From: an uncultured Clostridia bacterium
GTDB taxonomy: Bacteria > Bacillota > Clostridia > Oscillospirales > Ruminococcaceae
Direction of reading: 5' to 3'
DNA: 64,000 nucleotides
Assembly (NCBI GenBank): GCA_947629785.1
Contig: CANRFB010000002.1
Coordinates: forward strand, 94,455 to 158,454
The position numbers and the translations under genes are program-made. The stretch's first letter is position 1. Each line of letters begins with the position of its first letter. The notes under the pieces are model-generated. The model worked only from the letters and a program-made list of their open reading frames with translations. It made no database searches and was not told the origin of the DNA. Below are positions 43,992 to 55,598 of the stretch, piece after piece.

Positions 43992-46520
43992 TCACGCCGT
44001 TTCTATGCTGTTTGCCTTGTGCAGACCAAGCTTTTCAACAGCCTGTTCACGCATTTTATATTTGAGGATCTTTCCCGCCGCGTTCATGGGGAAACCGTCC
44101 ACAAAGTCCACATATCTGGGGCACTTGTGCTTAGCCATTCTGTCAAGGCAGAAATCCTTTATTTCCTGTTCCGTGGCGGTAACGCCGTCCTGAAGAACGA
44201 TGCAAGCCATTATTTCCTCGCCGTAGTCCTCGTCGGGAACGCCTATTACCTGAACGTCCTTTACTTTCGGATAGGTATAGAGGAAGTCCTCTATCTCCTT
44301 GGGGTAAATATTTTCGCCGCCGCGGATTATCATATCTTTTATACGTCCTGTTATCTTGTAATAGCCGTCCTCGGAACGCCGTCTTGCAAGGTCGCCCGTG
44401 TGCAGCCAGCCGTCCGGATCAATTGCCGCCGCGGTAGCTTCGGGCATTTTGTAGTAGCCTTTCATGATGTTGTAGCCGCGGGCAACGAATTCGCCGTCCA
44501 CGTCGTCGGGAAGTTCCTGATTTGTTTCGGGGTCAACAATACGACATTCAACGCCGAAAATCGGTCCGCCCACGGTATTTACACGCTGTTCTATGGAATC
44601 GGTGGTCTTGCTCATAGTCGTTGCGGGGGAAGCTTCGGTCTGACCGTAAGTAATACATATCTGCGTCATGTGCATTTTGTCGATAACTTCTTCCATGGTC
44701 TTTATAGGACAGGGCGAACCCGCCATAATTCCCGTTCTCATGCTTGAAAAATCGGTTTTCGGGAAATCCTCATGCCCGAGCATTGCAATAAACATTGTGG
44801 GAACGCCGTGGAAGCAGGTTATCTTCTCCTTGTTTATGCAGGCAAGTCCTTTCCTCGGTGAAAATCTCGTTATAGGCGACATGGTGGTTCCGTGGGTCAT
44901 GGAAGCCGTCATAGCCAGAACCATTCCGAAACAGTGGAACATAGGCACCTGTATCATCATTCTGTCGGCTGTGGAAAGGTCCATGCAGTCGCCGATAGCC
45001 TTTCCGTTATTTACAACGTTGTAATGGGTAAGCATAACGCCTTTTGGGAAACCCGTAGTTCCGGAAGTGTACTGCATATTGCACACATCGTGAACGTTGA
45101 TGGTTCGTCTTACTTCCTCCACCTTGCTGTAAGGAACTTCCTTTGCCAGTGCAAGGGCGGATTCCCAAGTGAAGCAACCCTTGTTTTCCGAATCAACGGT
45201 TATGACGTTTTTCAGGAACGGCAGTTTTTCGGAAACAAGCTTGCCGGGCTGGCAGTTTTCAAGTTCGGGGCAAAGTTCCTTGATAATGTTGATGTAGCTT
45301 ATGTTCTTGATGCCGTCTATCATAACGAGAGTATTCGTGTCGGACTGTTTGAGAAGATATTCCGCCTCGTGAATTTTATACTCCGTGTTAACCGTAACAA
45401 GCACCGCGCCTATCTTTGTGGTAGCCCAGAAAGTAATATACCACTGGGGAACGTTGGTTGCCCAGATAGCAACGTGGTCGCCTTTCTTAACGCCCATAGC
45501 CATAAGCGCGCGGGCAAAAGTGTCCACATCATCGCGGAATTCGGGATATGTGCGGGTGTAGTCAAGTTCGGTATATCTGAAAGCGTACTGATTGGGGAAC
45601 TGTTCGCAGATCCTGTCAAGCACGTCGGGGAAAGTGTAGTTTATAATGCGTTCCTTGGGCCACGGATACTGACCCTTTCCGTCAATGCTTGTCTGGAGAG
45701 AATGTTTATACTTTGTCTTGTAAGGAGCCATGAACTCCGCAAACTGAGGAATTACAATTCCCGCGTCGCTGAGGTCGGGCGCCCAGCGTTTCAGCCATTC
45801 AAGGGAAATATATCCCGTATAGTTGATGGTCTTGAGAGCCTCTATCATTTCTCTTATGGGAATATCTCCGCTTCCCATTATTTTGTAAATTACCTTGCCG
45901 TCCGCGCCCATAACGCTGTCCTTGACCTGAATGTACTTGATGTATTCGCCGAGGTTGGCAACGGTGGTTTCGGGGGCTTCACCGCCGAATCTGAACGGGT
46001 GGTGCATATCCCAGAGAGCGGCAACTTTGCGGCTGTCCACCCTGTCAAGAAGCGCGGCAAGGCGTTTTGTATCGCTGTAAACGCCGTTTGTTTCCACAAG
46101 GAGAGTAACGTTATATTCTTCCGCAACAGGAACAAGCTTTTTCAGAGCGTTTTCCACAACGGAATCGTCCACTTCGCCCTCGGGGGCGGCTTTCAGGTCG
46201 CCCAGAACGCGGATATATGGCGTTCCCAGCTTTTGTGCAAGCTTTGCATAAGCTGTTATCTCCGCAAAAGCTTCTTCCTGCTTGTCCGCAAATTTAAGGC
46301 AAGCGCCGGAAGTAAGACAAGGGATTTCCAGATCAAGAGATTTGAGTTTTTTAATAGTTTCCCCGATATTCTGTTCCTTGAACGGCTGGGCGTTTACCGA
46401 GAAAATATCGCTTCCCAGACCGCGGATCTCGATACCGTGGAATCCGAAATCCTTTGCCATTGAGTATATTTCCTGCCATGAAAAATCGGGACAGGCAATA
46501 GTTGAAAAACCAATCTTCAT
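43992..46520 (-). CDS. Fusion: xylose-isomerase-like TIM barrel plus AMP-binding acyl-CoA synthetase
   Basis: 842 residues in one uninterrupted frame. Residues 1 to about 268 are a sugar phosphate isomerase/epimerase (AP_endonuc_2) TIM barrel starting MKIGFSTIACPDFSWQEI. Its metal-binding residues are present: LVETNG (Glu143), ALWDMHHP (Asp171, His174), QVKDS and SLEW (Glu241). From about 285 onward is a complete acyl-adenylate synthetase: YTSGTTGFPKGVMLTH (484-499), GQTEASPATTM, TGDLARR, GRIKDMIIRGGENIYPKEIE and the catalytic lysine in NAAGKILKYKMRE. It resembles medium/long-chain acyl-CoA ligases. A linker (TKYKHSLQTSIDGKGQYPWPKE) joins them. The ATG at 46520 has only a moderate SD (AAAGGAT). 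The physiological reaction of the pair is unknown. Confidence 0.9.
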   Translation of the reverse strand: MKIGFSTIACPDFSWQEIYSMAKDFGFHGIEIRGLGSDIFSVNAQPFKEQNIGETIKKLKSLDLEIPCLTSGACLKFADKQEEAFAEITAYAKLAQKLGTPYIRVLGDLKAAPEGEVDDSVVENALKKLVPVAEEYNVTLLVETNGVYSDTKRLAALLDRVDSRKVAALWDMHHPFRFGGEAPETTVANLGEYIKYIQVKDSVMGADGKVIYKIMGSGDIPIREMIEALKTINYTGYISLEWLKRWAPDLSDAGIVIPQFAEFMAPYKTKYKHSLQTSIDGKGQYPWPKERIINYTFPDVLDRICEQFPNQYAFRYTELDYTRTYPEFRDDVDTFARALMAMGVKKGDHVAIWATNVPQWYITFWATTKIGAVLVTVNTEYKIHEAEYLLKQSDTNTLVMIDGIKNISYINIIKELCPELENCQPGKLVSEKLPFLKNVITVDSENKGCFTWESALALAKEVPYSKVEEVRRTINVHDVCNMQYTSGTTGFPKGVMLTHYNVVNNGKAIGDCMDLSTADRMMIQVPMFHCFGMVLAMTASMTHGTTMSPITRFSPRKGLACINKEKITCFHGVPTMFIAMLGHEDFPKTDFSSMRTGIMAGSPCPIKTMEEVIDKMHMTQICITYGQTEASPATTMSKTTDSIEQRVNTVGGPIFGVECRIVDPETNQELPDDVDGEFVARGYNIMKGYYKMPEATAAAIDPDGWLHTGDLARRRSEDGYYKITGRIKDMIIRGGENIYPKEIEDFLYTYPKVKDVQVIGVPDEDYGEEIMACIVLQDGVTATEQEIKDFCLDRMAKHKCPRYVDFVDGFPMNAAGKILKYKMREQAVEKLGLHKANSIETA

Positions 46521-46628
46521 TCTTCATCGATCCTTTGTAAAATTATTACACGATTAAACAATTATAATAATTATACAACATTTTCCCCGAAAAATCAATA
46601 GCCATTACGGAAATTTTCCAAAACCTTA

Positions 46629-46886
46629 TTACAAACATATCAGAAGATATATAAGCAGTGTAAGCGCCACTGCGGAAGCCGCCGCAGTTCCCAGTTTCAG
46701 CGCCAACGGAACGGGCGAAGGCTTTTCGGAGGGCGCAAGCCTGCCCATATATTCCCGCGCTTCCTCCTCCAATCTCACCGCAGGGACGTCCCGCTTGTCC
46801 GCTTTGACGTAAAGCACTGCCTTTTCAAAATATTCACTGTCCGTGCTGGTGATCTCCACCACCCGCCTGTTGATACCCTTTATCAT
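46629..46886 (-). CDS. Small protein with a C-terminal membrane anchor
   Basis: 85 residues, not recognised. The N-terminal part (MIKGINRRVVEITSTDSEYFEKAVLYVKADKRDVP) is soluble and charged. The C-terminal 25 residues (LGTAAASAVALTLLIYLLICL) form one membrane helix, so it looks tail-anchored. AAAGGAG seven bases before the ATG at 46886 is convincing; the track start at 46937 has none. It has a long AT-rich upstream region with a nested hairpin (46978-47020) in the probable leader. Confidence 0.7.
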   Translation of the reverse strand: MIKGINRRVVEITSTDSEYFEKAVLYVKADKRDVPAVRLEEEAREYMGRLAPSEKPSPVPLALKLGTAAASAVALTLLIYLLICL

Positions 46887-47269
46887 AAACCTGCTCCTTT
46901 CGTTTACGAAAATTCTTCCACAAACCGTATTAAACACGAAAATTCGGGAATTTTCACGATAAAACAGCCTTTTTCACGGGAAATTTAACGGTTTTCCACC
47001 GTTCTTCAACATTTCCCCGAAAGCCGTTATCCTTAGTATTATAGCCGTTTTTAAGGTATTCTATACCATATGTAATTATAAAAATGTGGAAAACTTTGTG
47101 GAAATCCTTTTTTTTCAAAAACAGTGTTGAAAAATCGGTGGAAAAGGTTTAAAAAAGCAGGGTTTCAGGTGGTTTTGGGCAATTTTTGGGTGTGGAAAAC
47201 CAATTTACTGCTTGTATTATACAAATATTTTTAAAAATATGCACAAAAAATCCGCCTGTATTTGGCAGA
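46887..47269. other. Gene-free AT-rich interval upstream of the tail-anchored protein
   Basis: No ORF or RNA gene recognised. A minus-strand GGCTATAATAC near 47042 is a possible -10 box without a good -35. GGGAAATTTAACGGTTTTCCACCGTT...TTTCCC (46979-47017) folds as a nested hairpin in the would-be leader. GTGGAAAA or its complement occurs several times. Confidence 0.5.
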
Positions 47270-47311
47270 AAAAACGAACCATTCTGCACTTTTCGCACAA
47301 AATGGCTCGTT
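47270..47311 (-). terminator. Intrinsic terminator after rpoC
   Basis: Minus strand AACGAGCCATTTTGTGC-GAAAA-GTGCAGAATGGTTCGTTTTTTC, 26 bases after the rpoC stop codon. Confidence 0.9.
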
Positions 47312-47336
47312 AGAAATCATTCCATTACAGCCTGAA

Positions 47337-50300
47337 TCACACTACCGTTGCGGCAGGTGTTACGCTGTGTTCGGAAGCCGTTTCATTCTTGATAAGCTGA
47401 ATGTTGTTGTAAACGTCCATTCCTGTTCCCGCAGGAATAAGCTTACCGATAATAACGTTCTCTTTAAGTCCTTGGAGATGGTCGCTCTTGCCCTTGATAG
47501 CCGCGTCCGTAAGCGCCCTTGTAGTCTCTTGGAAAGACGCCGCCGACAGGAAGCTGTCGGAATTGGAGGACGCCTTTGTGATACCCTGAAGCACCGGAAC
47601 GGTGGTCGCAAGGGTAAGTCCCTCCTCGCCCGCGTCAATGCGCTTCTGAATCTCGGCATTTATCTCGTCTATCTCGCGCTTGTCGATAAGCGAACCGGGG
47701 AGCAGGTAGCTTGAACCGCTTTCGTCTATCTTGACCTTTCTAAGCATCTGACGAACGATAACTTCAATGTGCTTGTCGTTGATGTCAACACCCTGCAAGC
47801 CGTAAACTTTCTGAACTTCGGTAATGATATAATTCTGAACAGCCTGCTGACCGTTTACCGCCAGAATGTCCCCCGGATTCAGCGAACCCTCGGTAAGAGG
47901 CGCGCCCTTTTCAACGGTGTCGCCCTCATGGACTTTTATCTTGTAGCCGTAAGGAACGGGGTAATATTCCTCCGTGCCTGTTTCGGCTTCGGTTATGATA
48001 ACGTTCCTTATCTTCTTTATTTCCTCTATGCGGACAGTTCCGCTTATTCTGGAAATAATAGCGCAGTTCTTGGGACGTCTGCTCTCGAAAAGTTCCTCAA
48101 CACGGGGCAGACCCTGTGTAATATCTTCCGCAGAAGCGATACCGCCGGTGTGGAACGTTCTCATTGTAAGCTGTGTGCCCGGTTCACCGATGGACTGCGC
48201 CGCGATAACGCCTACAGCTTCACCCACAGCAACAAGGTTGTTGTTTGTAAGGTTCGCACCGTAGCACTTTGCGCAGACTCCGTGTTTTGCCTTGCAGTTC
48301 AGAACGGAGCGTATCTTTACTCTTTCCACGCCGCTTTCAACGATCTTCTGCGCGTCCGATTCGGTAATGAGCTTGGTGTGGCTCATTATAAGGTCGCCGG
48401 TATTGGGATCGCGGAGATCGTCAATAAGGTAACGTCCGATAAGACGGGTTTTCAGCGACTCAATAACCTGATTTCCGTTTGTAATTGTGTAAACTTCGAT
48501 ACCCTCGGTAGAACCGCAGTCCTCCTCACGGATAATGACGTCCTGCGAAACGTCTACAAGACGTCTTGTAAGGTAACCCGAGTCGGCGGTACGCAGAGCG
48601 GTATCCGCAAGACCCTTTCTTGCACCACGGGAGGAAATGAAGTATTCCAGAATGTTCAGACCCTCACGGTAATTTGCACGGATAGGCATTTCAATGGTAG
48701 AACCGGAAGTATTTGCGATAAGTCCGCGCATTCCCGCCAGCTGACGGATCTGGTTGATACTGCCGCGTGCACCGGAATCCGCCATCATAAAGATAGGATT
48801 GTACTTGTCAAGACCGTTTTTCAGCGCGTCCGTAACTTCGTCCGTTGCCTTGTTCCAGATGTCGATGAACCTCTTGGACTTTTCAGCCGAGGAAATAAAA
48901 CCTCTCTTGTAAAGCTTGTTTATCTTCTCGACCTGTGAATCGGCATCAGCGAGAATATCTTTCTTTGCGGCAGGAATTTCCGCATCGCATACCGCAACAG
49001 TTATTGCCGCTCTTGTGGAGAATTTGAATCCCAGAGCCTTTACTTTATCCAGAACTTCGGAAGTGGTAGCCGTTCCGTGGATCCGTATACATCTTTCGAT
49101 AATGTCCGAAAGCTGTCCTTTCTTTACAAGGAAGTCTATTTCAAGATCAAACTGCTTGTCGGAATTAGTTCTGTCAACATATCCCAGATTCTGGGGAATA
49201 TTTTCGTTGAAGATGATTCTTCCCACCGTGCAGTCGATAAGCTTGGAAACGGTCTTTCCGCCTATGTCCTTGGAAATTCTTACCTTGATAGGCGCATGAA
49301 TGGAGACTGCGCCCTCACTGTAAGCCATAAGCGCTTCGTTCACGTCGCGGAAAACCTTGCCTGCGCCCTTTTCGATATAGTTGCCGTTTTCGTCCTTGTC
49401 GTCCTTTTTCATGGTAAGGTAGTAAGAACCAAGGACCATATCCTGTGACGGAACAGCAACAGGACGTCCGTCGGAGGGTTTCAGCAGGTTATTTGCCGCA
49501 AGCATAAGGAATCTTGCCTCAGCCTGTGCTTCCGCCGAAAGGGGCAGGTGAACCGCCATCTGGTCGCCGTCGAAGTCCGCATTGTAAGCGGTACAAACCA
49601 GCGGGTGAAGTTTCAGCGCACGACCCTCTACAAGTATAGGCTCAAATGCCTGAATACCCAGTCTGTGAAGCGTAGGCGCACGGTTCAGGAGAACGGGGTG
49701 ATCCTTGATAACATTTTCAAGAGCGTCCCAGACGTCGTTCTCCGCTCTGTCCACCTTTTTGCGGGCGGATTTTATATTGTTGGACTTCTGAGTGTCCACA
49801 AGGCGTTTCATAACAAAGGGCTTGAACAGTTCCAGAGCCATTTCTTTCGGCAGACCGCACTGGAACATCTTGAGCTCGGGTCCTACAACGATAACCGAAC
49901 GTCCGGAATAGTCAACACGTTTACCCAGAAGATTCTGACGGAAACGTCCCTGCTTACCTTTCAGCATATCGGAAAGGGATTTGAGCGCACGGTTATTGGG
50001 TCCCGTAACGGGTCTGCCGTGTCTGCCGTTGTCGATAAGGGCGTCTACCGCTTCCTGAAGCATTCTCTTTTCGTTGCGGATAATGATGTCGGGAGCTTCC
50101 AGTTCAAGCATTTTCTTGAGGCGGTTATTTCTGTTGATAACACGTCTGTAAAGATCGTTAAGGTCGGAAGTTCCGTATCTGCCGCCGTCCAGCATTATCA
50201 TAGGACGGATATCCGGCGGAATTACGGGAAGCGTCTTTATGATCATCCACTCGGGCTTATTTCCCGAAAGGCGGAACGCTTCAATGATCTCCAGTCTTTT

Positions 50301-51302
50301 CAGGAGCTTGATCTTCTTCTGTCCGGGAGGGAGATCGTTAAGTTCCGATTTCAGTTCATTTGAAGCCCAGACAAGGTTGTTTATCCAGTTTTCCTTGTTT
50401 GCAAGTCCGTCAAATTCGCCGTTGGTATTGGCGGCTGCGACATTCTCAAAGAATTTTCTTTCAATATAGTAAGAACCTGTTTCCACCTTTATGACAGGCC
50501 CTTTTTCTTCGTCCTGACGTCTGTTATAGGGGAGGATCTCCTCTTTATACTGAACTCTGGAAACCACGTCACCCACATGATAAGTTACCATTTCCATGCC
50601 GGCGCGGACTTCGTAGCTGTCAACGCCCTCCTCGTCGCCGGGAACTATTTCATAGTATCTCTTGGCAAGGAAATCCTTTATCTTGTCCTCGTCAATGCCG
50701 GTTACCTTTTCAAATTCCGCAATATGCTGACAGATAAAATTATCATACCTGTCGTGACTGTATTCTTCAAGGAGTTCAAAAATAGCCTCCGCGCCCATTT
50801 CTGCAACGAAATCGTCCTCGTACTTTTCGCGCATATCGGCATATTCCTTTTCGGAAAGCAGCTGCTTCTTCTGAAGCTCGGTATTTCCCGGATCGGTAAC
50901 TATATATTTTGTAAAATACAGCACTTCTTCCAAGCGTTTCTGAGCAACTTCAATGACCTGACCGATCCTTGACGGCGTACCCTTGAAATACCAGATATGG
51001 GAAGCGGGAGCCGCAAGTTCGATATGTCCCATACGTTCGCGGCGGACTTTGGAACGGGTTACTTCAACGCCGCAGCGATCGCATATCTTGCCCTTGAAGC
51101 GTATTTTCTTATACTTTCCGCAGTGACATTCCCAGTCCTTCTGCGGTCCGAAGATCCTTTCGCAGAAAAGACCGTCCCGCTCAGGCTTCTGAGTCCTGTA
51201 GTTGATGGTTTCGGGTCTTGTTACCTCGCCGTGAGACCATTCTTTTATCTGTTCGGGGGAAGCAAGCCCTATCTTTATAGATTCAAAGGTATTGAATTCC
51301 AA
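47337..51302 (-). CDS. rpoC: RNA polymerase subunit beta prime
   Basis: Catalytic large subunit of RNA polymerase. About 1321 residues. The N-terminal zinc ribbon is [23 protein letters not shown]. The catalytic magnesium loop is [13 protein letters not shown], preceded by [18 protein letters not shown]. The second zinc site is CGSTEGIEV...[13 protein letters not shown], and the trigger-loop region is [29 protein letters not shown] lies eight bases before a TTG at 51302 ([18 protein letters not shown]), preferred to the GTG at 51311 that abuts the SD. It follows rpoB by 86 bases. That gap holds a GC hairpin (CCCCGCGGGAATGCGGGG) without a T-tract, probably an RNA-processing or structural element. 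Confidence 0.98.
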   Translation of the reverse strand: MEFNTFESIKIGLASPEQIKEWSHGEVTRPETINYRTQKPERDGLFCERIFGPQKDWECHCGKYKKIRFKGKICDRCGVEVTRSKVRRERMGHIELAAPASHIWYFKGTPSRIGQVIEVAQKRLEEVLYFTKYIVTDPGNTELQKKQLLSEKEYADMREKYEDDFVAEMGAEAIFELLEEYSHDRYDNFICQHIAEFEKVTGIDEDKIKDFLAKRYYEIVPGDEEGVDSYEVRAGMEMVTYHVGDVVSRVQYKEEILPYNRRQDEEKGPVIKVETGSYYIERKFFENVAAANTNGEFDGLANKENWINNLVWASNELKSELNDLPPGQKKIKLLKRLEIIEAFRLSGNKPEWMIIKTLPVIPPDIRPMIMLDGGRYGTSDLNDLYRRVINRNNRLKKMLELEAPDIIIRNEKRMLQEAVDALIDNGRHGRPVTGPNNRALKSLSDMLKGKQGRFRQNLLGKRVDYSGRSVIVVGPELKMFQCGLPKEMALELFKPFVMKRLVDTQKSNNIKSARKKVDRAENDVWDALENVIKDHPVLLNRAPTLHRLGIQAFEPILVEGRALKLHPLVCTAYNADFDGDQMAVHLPLSAEAQAEARFLMLAANNLLKPSDGRPVAVPSQDMVLGSYYLTMKKDDKDENGNYIEKGAGKVFRDVNEALMAYSEGAVSIHAPIKVRISKDIGGKTVSKLIDCTVGRIIFNENIPQNLGYVDRTNSDKQFDLEIDFLVKKGQLSDIIERCIRIHGTATTSEVLDKVKALGFKFSTRAAITVAVCDAEIPAAKKDILADADSQVEKINKLYKRGFISSAEKSKRFIDIWNKATDEVTDALKNGLDKYNPIFMMADSGARGSINQIRQLAGMRGLIANTSGSTIEMPIRANYREGLNILEYFISSRGARKGLADTALRTADSGYLTRRLVDVSQDVIIREEDCGSTEGIEVYTITNGNQVIESLKTRLIGRYLIDDLRDPNTGDLIMSHTKLITESDAQKIVESGVERVKIRSVLNCKAKHGVCAKCYGANLTNNNLVAVGEAVGVIAAQSIGEPGTQLTMRTFHTGGIASAEDITQGLPRVEELFESRRPKNCAIISRISGTVRIEEIKKIRNVIITEAETGTEEYYPVPYGYKIKVHEGDTVEKGAPLTEGSLNPGDILAVNGQQAVQNYIITEVQKVYGLQGVDINDKHIEVIVRQMLRKVKIDESGSSYLLPGSLIDKREIDEINAEIQKRIDAGEEGLTLATTVPVLQGITKASSNSDSFLSAASFQETTRALTDAAIKGKSDHLQGLKENVIIGKLIPAGTGMDVYNNIQLIKNETASEHSVTPAATVV

Positions 51303-51388
51303 ATATAACACTCCTTTTTAAAAGGTTCATCGTTTCATTCAGAAGTGAAGTCCCGCCCCGCATTCCCGCGGGGCGAAACCGTTTAGCC

Positions 51389-54300
51389 TCAGATCAGATC
51401 GTCACTGTCGTCATTGAAAGAAAATTTATCCTCTTCGTCGTCATCGTCGTCTCCGAAATCATCATCGTCCTCGTCATCATCATCGTCTCCGAAATCGTCA
51501 AAATCATCATCGTCATCGTCGCCGTCCCTGATGGAGAAATCCTCGTCAAAGTCTCTTTCGTCAATATAGCTGTCCATATCCTCGGCGTCTGCAACGGGAG
51601 GCGGAATAATATCGTCCTCGTCCTCGAAGCTTTGTTTAAGGTCGATCTCCTCGTTATTTCCGTCAAGAACTTTGACGTCCAGACCGAGAGACTGGAGTTC
51701 CTTGACAAGAACCTTAAAGGATTCGGGAATACCCGGCTTAGGAACGTTCTGTCCCTTTACGATAGCTTCGTAAGTCTTGACACGTCCTACCGTGTCGTCC
51801 GATTTAACGGTAAGAATTTCCTGTAAAGTATAAGCCGCGCCGTAGGCTTCAAGAGCCCATACTTCCATTTCACCGAAACGCTGACCGCCGAACTGCGCTT
51901 TACCGCCCAGAGGCTGTTGAGTTACCAGTGAATACGGTCCTACCGAACGCGCGTGGATCTTATCGTCAACAAGGTGGTGAAGTTTAAGATAGTACATATA
52001 TCCGACGGTAACAGGGTTGTCGAACTTATCGCCTGTACGTCCGTCATAAAGAATGGTCTTTCCGTCCTCACTCATGCCTGCTTCCTTGAAGCACTCTCTT
52101 ATGTCGTCCTCGTGAGCGCCGTCAAATACCGGCGTCATGATCTTCCAGCCCAATTTCTTGGCAGCCATTCCCAGATGAACTTCAAGTACCTGACCGATGT
52201 TCATACGGGACGGAACGCCCAGCGGGTTAAGAACGATGTCCAGAGGTGTTCCGTCAGGCAGGAACGGCATATCCTCGGATTTGAGTATTCTGGAAACAAC
52301 ACCCTTGTTTCCGTGACGTCCCGCCATCTTGTCGCCCACGGAAATTTTACGCTTCTGCGCTATATAGCAGCGAACGAGCATATTTACTCCCGGAGCAAGT
52401 TCCTCGGAATTTTCTCTTGTAAATACCTTTACGTCAATGATAACGCCTGCTTCGCCGTGGGGAACTTTCAGGGAGTTGTCCCTTACTTCCCTTGCCTTTT
52501 CGCCGAATATGGCGCGGAGAAGTCTTTCCTCGGCGGTGAGTTCGGTCTCGCCCTTGGGCGTAACTTTTCCCACGAGAATGTCGCCCGCGCGCACTTCCGC
52601 GCCTATGCGGATAATTCCCCTGTCGTCAAGGTCTTTGAGAGCGTCCTCGCCCACGTTCGGAATATCTCTTGTGATCTCTTCCGGTCCCAGCTTGGTGTCA
52701 CGTGATTCTATTTCATATTCTTCGATATGCACGGAAGTGTATATATCTTCACGGACAACGCGTTCGTTAAGAAGAACGGCGTCCTCGTAGTTGTAGCCCT
52801 CCCATGTCATGAAGCCGATAAGGGCATTTTTACCAATTGAAATTTCTCCGTTGCTTGTTGCAGGACCGTCCGCCAGTACCTGACCTACGGTGACTCTTTC
52901 GCCCTTATCAACGATAGGACGCTGATTTATGCAGGTTCCTTGGTTGGAACGCTTGAATTTTATAAGCTTGTAGGTGTGGAGCGCGCCGGTTCCCTCTTTG
53001 ATAACTACTTCGTCCGCGGAAACTCTTTCCACAACGCCGTCATGTTTGGAAATAACGCACACGCCCGAGTCAACGGCGGATTTGTATTCCATACCCGTTC
53101 CGACGATAGGAGCTTCCGTTTTAAGAAGCGGAACAGCCTGACGCTGCATATTCGCGCCCATAAGCGCACGGTTCGCGTCGTCGTTTTCGAGGAACGGTAT
53201 CATAGCGGTTGCTATGGAAACTACCATCTTCGGGGAAACGTCCATATAGTCTATGCGTTCACGTTCACATTCAAGGATCTGCTCGCGGCAGCGGGCGTTT
53301 ACGATAGGACGGGCAAATTTTCCGTCCTCGGTAAGAGGTTCGTTAGCCTGTGCAACGGTGTAATTGTCCTCAACATCGGCGGTCATGTAAACCACTTCGT
53401 TGGTGACAACGCCTGTAGCCTTGTCTACCTTTCTGTAAGGCGCTTCGATAAATCCGTACTCATTTATACGGGCAAAAGACGCCAGATAGGAGATAAGACC
53501 GATGTTAGGACCTTCAGGAGTTTCGATAGGACACATTCTTCCGTAGTGGGAATAGTGAACATCGCGGACTTCAAATCCCGCACGGTCACGGGAAAGACCG
53601 CCCGGTCCCAGCGCGGAAAGACGTCTCTTGTGGGTAAGTTCCGCAAGAGGGTTGGTCTGATCCATGAACTGTGACAGCGGGGACGAACCGAAAAATTCCT
53701 TTATAGCCGCCGTTATCGGGCGAATGTTTATAAGCGCCTGCGGAGTTATCGTATCCATATCCTGAGTCTGAATGTTCATTCTCTCGCGGATAACGCGTTC
53801 CATTCTGGAAAAACCGATCCTGAACTGATTCTGGAGCAGTTCGCCTACCGAACGTATACGCCTGTTTCCCAGATGGTCGATGTCGTCCACCTGACCTACG
53901 CCTTCGCAAAGATTTATAAAATAGCTTATTGAAGCATATATATCATCAAGAATGATGTGTTTTGGAACAAGCTCGTCAACGCGGGCTTTTACCATTTCCT
54001 CGATCTCCTCGTCGTTTGCGGCGGAATCGAGTATTTCTTTAAGAACGGGGAAATGCACCTTTTCGTTGATGCCCAGCTTAGCCGCATCGAACTTTACATA
54101 AGGAGCAATATCCACCATGCGGCTGCCTATTACCTTTACTTCACGCTCCTCAACGCTGTGAGTTGTCTCACCTGTAGGAGTGGTAAATGTTTCCTTATGC
54201 TCCACTCTGAGCCATACTTCGCCGACGCCTGCCTGTTCGATCTCCACAGCCTTTGCGTAGGTGATAAGTTCGCCCTCATCAGCCATTACTTCGCCCGTCA

Positions 54301-55198
54301 TGGGGTTTGCCACGGGTCTTGAAAGTATATGACCGCTTATTCTGGAACTTACTCCCAGCTTCTTGTTATATTTATAACGTCCGAAACGCGCAAGGTCGTA
54401 TCTTTTAGCGTCAAAGAACAAGCCGCTCAGGTGACTCTCCGCGCTTTCCACCGTGGGAGGCTCGCCGGGGCGAAGCTTCTTGTAAACTTCAAGAAGTGCT
54501 TCTTCCCTGTTCTTTGTGCTGTCTTTCTGGAGGATCGTCTGGGTAAGGCGTTCGTCCGAGCCGAAGAATTCCTCGATCTCAACGTCAGTACCGCAGCCGA
54601 GAGCGCGTATAAAAGTAGTAAGAGGGATCTTTCTGTTCTTATCTATCCTTACATAGGAGACGTCGTTGGAGTCCATTTCGTACTCAAGCCATGCGCCTCT
54701 GTTAGGGATAACGGTAGCTTTGAAAAGATCCTTACCGGTCTTATCCTTTTCAAAAGCATAGTAAACGCCCGGAGAACGAACCAGCTGAGAGACGATTACA
54801 CGCTCCGCGCCGTTTATAACGAATGTGCCGCTGTCCGTCATAAGCGGGAATTCGCCCATAAAAACTTCATTTTCCTTTACAACGCCTGTTTCCTTGTTCC
54901 AGAGAGTGGCTTTTACTCTCAGAGGCGCGGCGTAGGTAACGTCACGCTCCTTACATTCCGCCACGGAATACTTAGGCGTATCGTCAATGGAATAGTCAAT
55001 GAAGTTGAGCACAAGATTTCCGTTATAGTCGGTAATAGCGGATACATCGCGGAACACTTCTTTAAGCCCCTCATTAAGAAACCATTCATAAGATTTCTTC
55101 TGCACCTCGATAAGATTAGGCATTTCAAGAGCCTCGTTTATCTTTCCGAAGCTCATTCGCGTGGTCTTACCGAGCTGTACCGGCTTGACATTCACCAT
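51389..55198 (-). CDS. rpoB: RNA polymerase subunit beta with acidic C-terminal extension
   Basis: 1269 residues. The core motifs are standard: [26 protein letters not shown] at the start, the rifampicin-pocket segment [45 protein letters not shown] and [13 protein letters not shown]. The Asp, His and Ser residues most often changed in rifampicin resistance are in the sensitive form. After the normal end ([23 protein letters not shown]) there are about 75 extra residues, almost all Asp, Glu, Phe, Gly and Ser, including a repeated [10 protein letters not shown]. The coding DNA is a GAT/GAC-rich simple repeat. GGAGGG precedes the ATG. It is first in the rpoBC operon, with its own consensus promoter. 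Confidence 0.98.
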   Translation of the reverse strand: MVNVKPVQLGKTTRMSFGKINEALEMPNLIEVQKKSYEWFLNEGLKEVFRDVSAITDYNGNLVLNFIDYSIDDTPKYSVAECKERDVTYAAPLRVKATLWNKETGVVKENEVFMGEFPLMTDSGTFVINGAERVIVSQLVRSPGVYYAFEKDKTGKDLFKATVIPNRGAWLEYEMDSNDVSYVRIDKNRKIPLTTFIRALGCGTDVEIEEFFGSDERLTQTILQKDSTKNREEALLEVYKKLRPGEPPTVESAESHLSGLFFDAKRYDLARFGRYKYNKKLGVSSRISGHILSRPVANPMTGEVMADEGELITYAKAVEIEQAGVGEVWLRVEHKETFTTPTGETTHSVEEREVKVIGSRMVDIAPYVKFDAAKLGINEKVHFPVLKEILDSAANDEEIEEMVKARVDELVPKHIILDDIYASISYFINLCEGVGQVDDIDHLGNRRIRSVGELLQNQFRIGFSRMERVIRERMNIQTQDMDTITPQALINIRPITAAIKEFFGSSPLSQFMDQTNPLAELTHKRRLSALGPGGLSRDRAGFEVRDVHYSHYGRMCPIETPEGPNIGLISYLASFARINEYGFIEAPYRKVDKATGVVTNEVVYMTADVEDNYTVAQANEPLTEDGKFARPIVNARCREQILECERERIDYMDVSPKMVVSIATAMIPFLENDDANRALMGANMQRQAVPLLKTEAPIVGTGMEYKSAVDSGVCVISKHDGVVERVSADEVVIKEGTGALHTYKLIKFKRSNQGTCINQRPIVDKGERVTVGQVLADGPATSNGEISIGKNALIGFMTWEGYNYEDAVLLNERVVREDIYTSVHIEEYEIESRDTKLGPEEITRDIPNVGEDALKDLDDRGIIRIGAEVRAGDILVGKVTPKGETELTAEERLLRAIFGEKAREVRDNSLKVPHGEAGVIIDVKVFTRENSEELAPGVNMLVRCYIAQKRKISVGDKMAGRHGNKGVVSRILKSEDMPFLPDGTPLDIVLNPLGVPSRMNIGQVLEVHLGMAAKKLGWKIMTPVFDGAHEDDIRECFKEAGMSEDGKTILYDGRTGDKFDNPVTVGYMYYLKLHHLVDDKIHARSVGPYSLVTQQPLGGKAQFGGQRFGEMEVWALEAYGAAYTLQEILTVKSDDTVGRVKTYEAIVKGQNVPKPGIPESFKVLVKELQSLGLDVKVLDGNNEEIDLKQSFEDEDDIIPPPVADAEDMDSYIDERDFDEDFSIRDGDDDDDDFDDFGDDDDDEDDDDFGDDDDDEEDKFSFNDDSDDLI

Positions 55199-55339
55199 AG
55201 TTCGGGTCCCTCCTTATAATATTGCGGGAATTTTTCCGAAAAATTTTATCGGAACTGTTGCAATTCTGCCGGAAGTATGGTATACTATTTAAAAAGCAAC
55301 TTCAAAACGGCATAAAATCACATTATGATACAGTATATT

Positions 55340-55368
55340 ATTATACCATATTAAGCAATACTTGTCAA
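55340..55368 (-). promoter_or_regulatory. Consensus sigma-A promoter of rpoBC
   Basis: Minus strand TTGACA, 17 bases, TATAAT: a perfect match, giving a leader of about 135 bases before rpoB. A short TTCCGATAAAATTTTTCGGAA hairpin lies near 55235 in the leader. Confidence 0.9.
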
Positions 55369-55598
55369 GGACTTTTTTCAGATTTTTCAAATTTATTTTT
55401 TTAACATATCCCTCATGCGGCGTTATTTTTTCGCAGGCGGCGTTATTCCTCAGAATATCGGCTATTCCGCCTTTTTATTATGTTTTTCGGGATCTTAGGT
55501 TCTGTTGAGCCTGAGATCTTTATTTATGGTACGGCTGCACAAAAATTTACGCATTTCATAATATAAATTAAAAATATTTTTTGGAGCTGATGTATTTT
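55369..55598. other. Gene-free interval between the rpoBC promoter and the P-loop ATPase gene
   Basis: No gene seen. It holds a possible hairpin GATCTTAGG-TTCTGTTGAG-CCTGAGATC (55491-55518) and two copies of GGCGTTATT (about 55417 and 55440). No convincing promoter for the plus-strand gene was found. Confidence 0.4.

Noticed and set aside
44892-46463. 523-codon plus-strand ORF opposite the isomerase/acyl-CoA synthetase fusion
   Set aside because: No ribosome site and no family resemblance. The minus-strand gene has full motifs in both domains, so this is an antisense shadow of biased codons.
51350-51375. Terminator between rpoB and rpoC
   Set aside because: The CCCCGC/GCGGGG hairpin has no T-tract, and rpoC has no separate promoter, so it is more likely a processing or structural element.
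54329-55219. Long plus-strand ORFs opposite rpoB and rpoC (for example 54329-55219, 52940-53674, 49548-50363, 47769-48938)
   Set aside because: They are antisense frames over highly conserved polymerase genes with no start signals or motifs.
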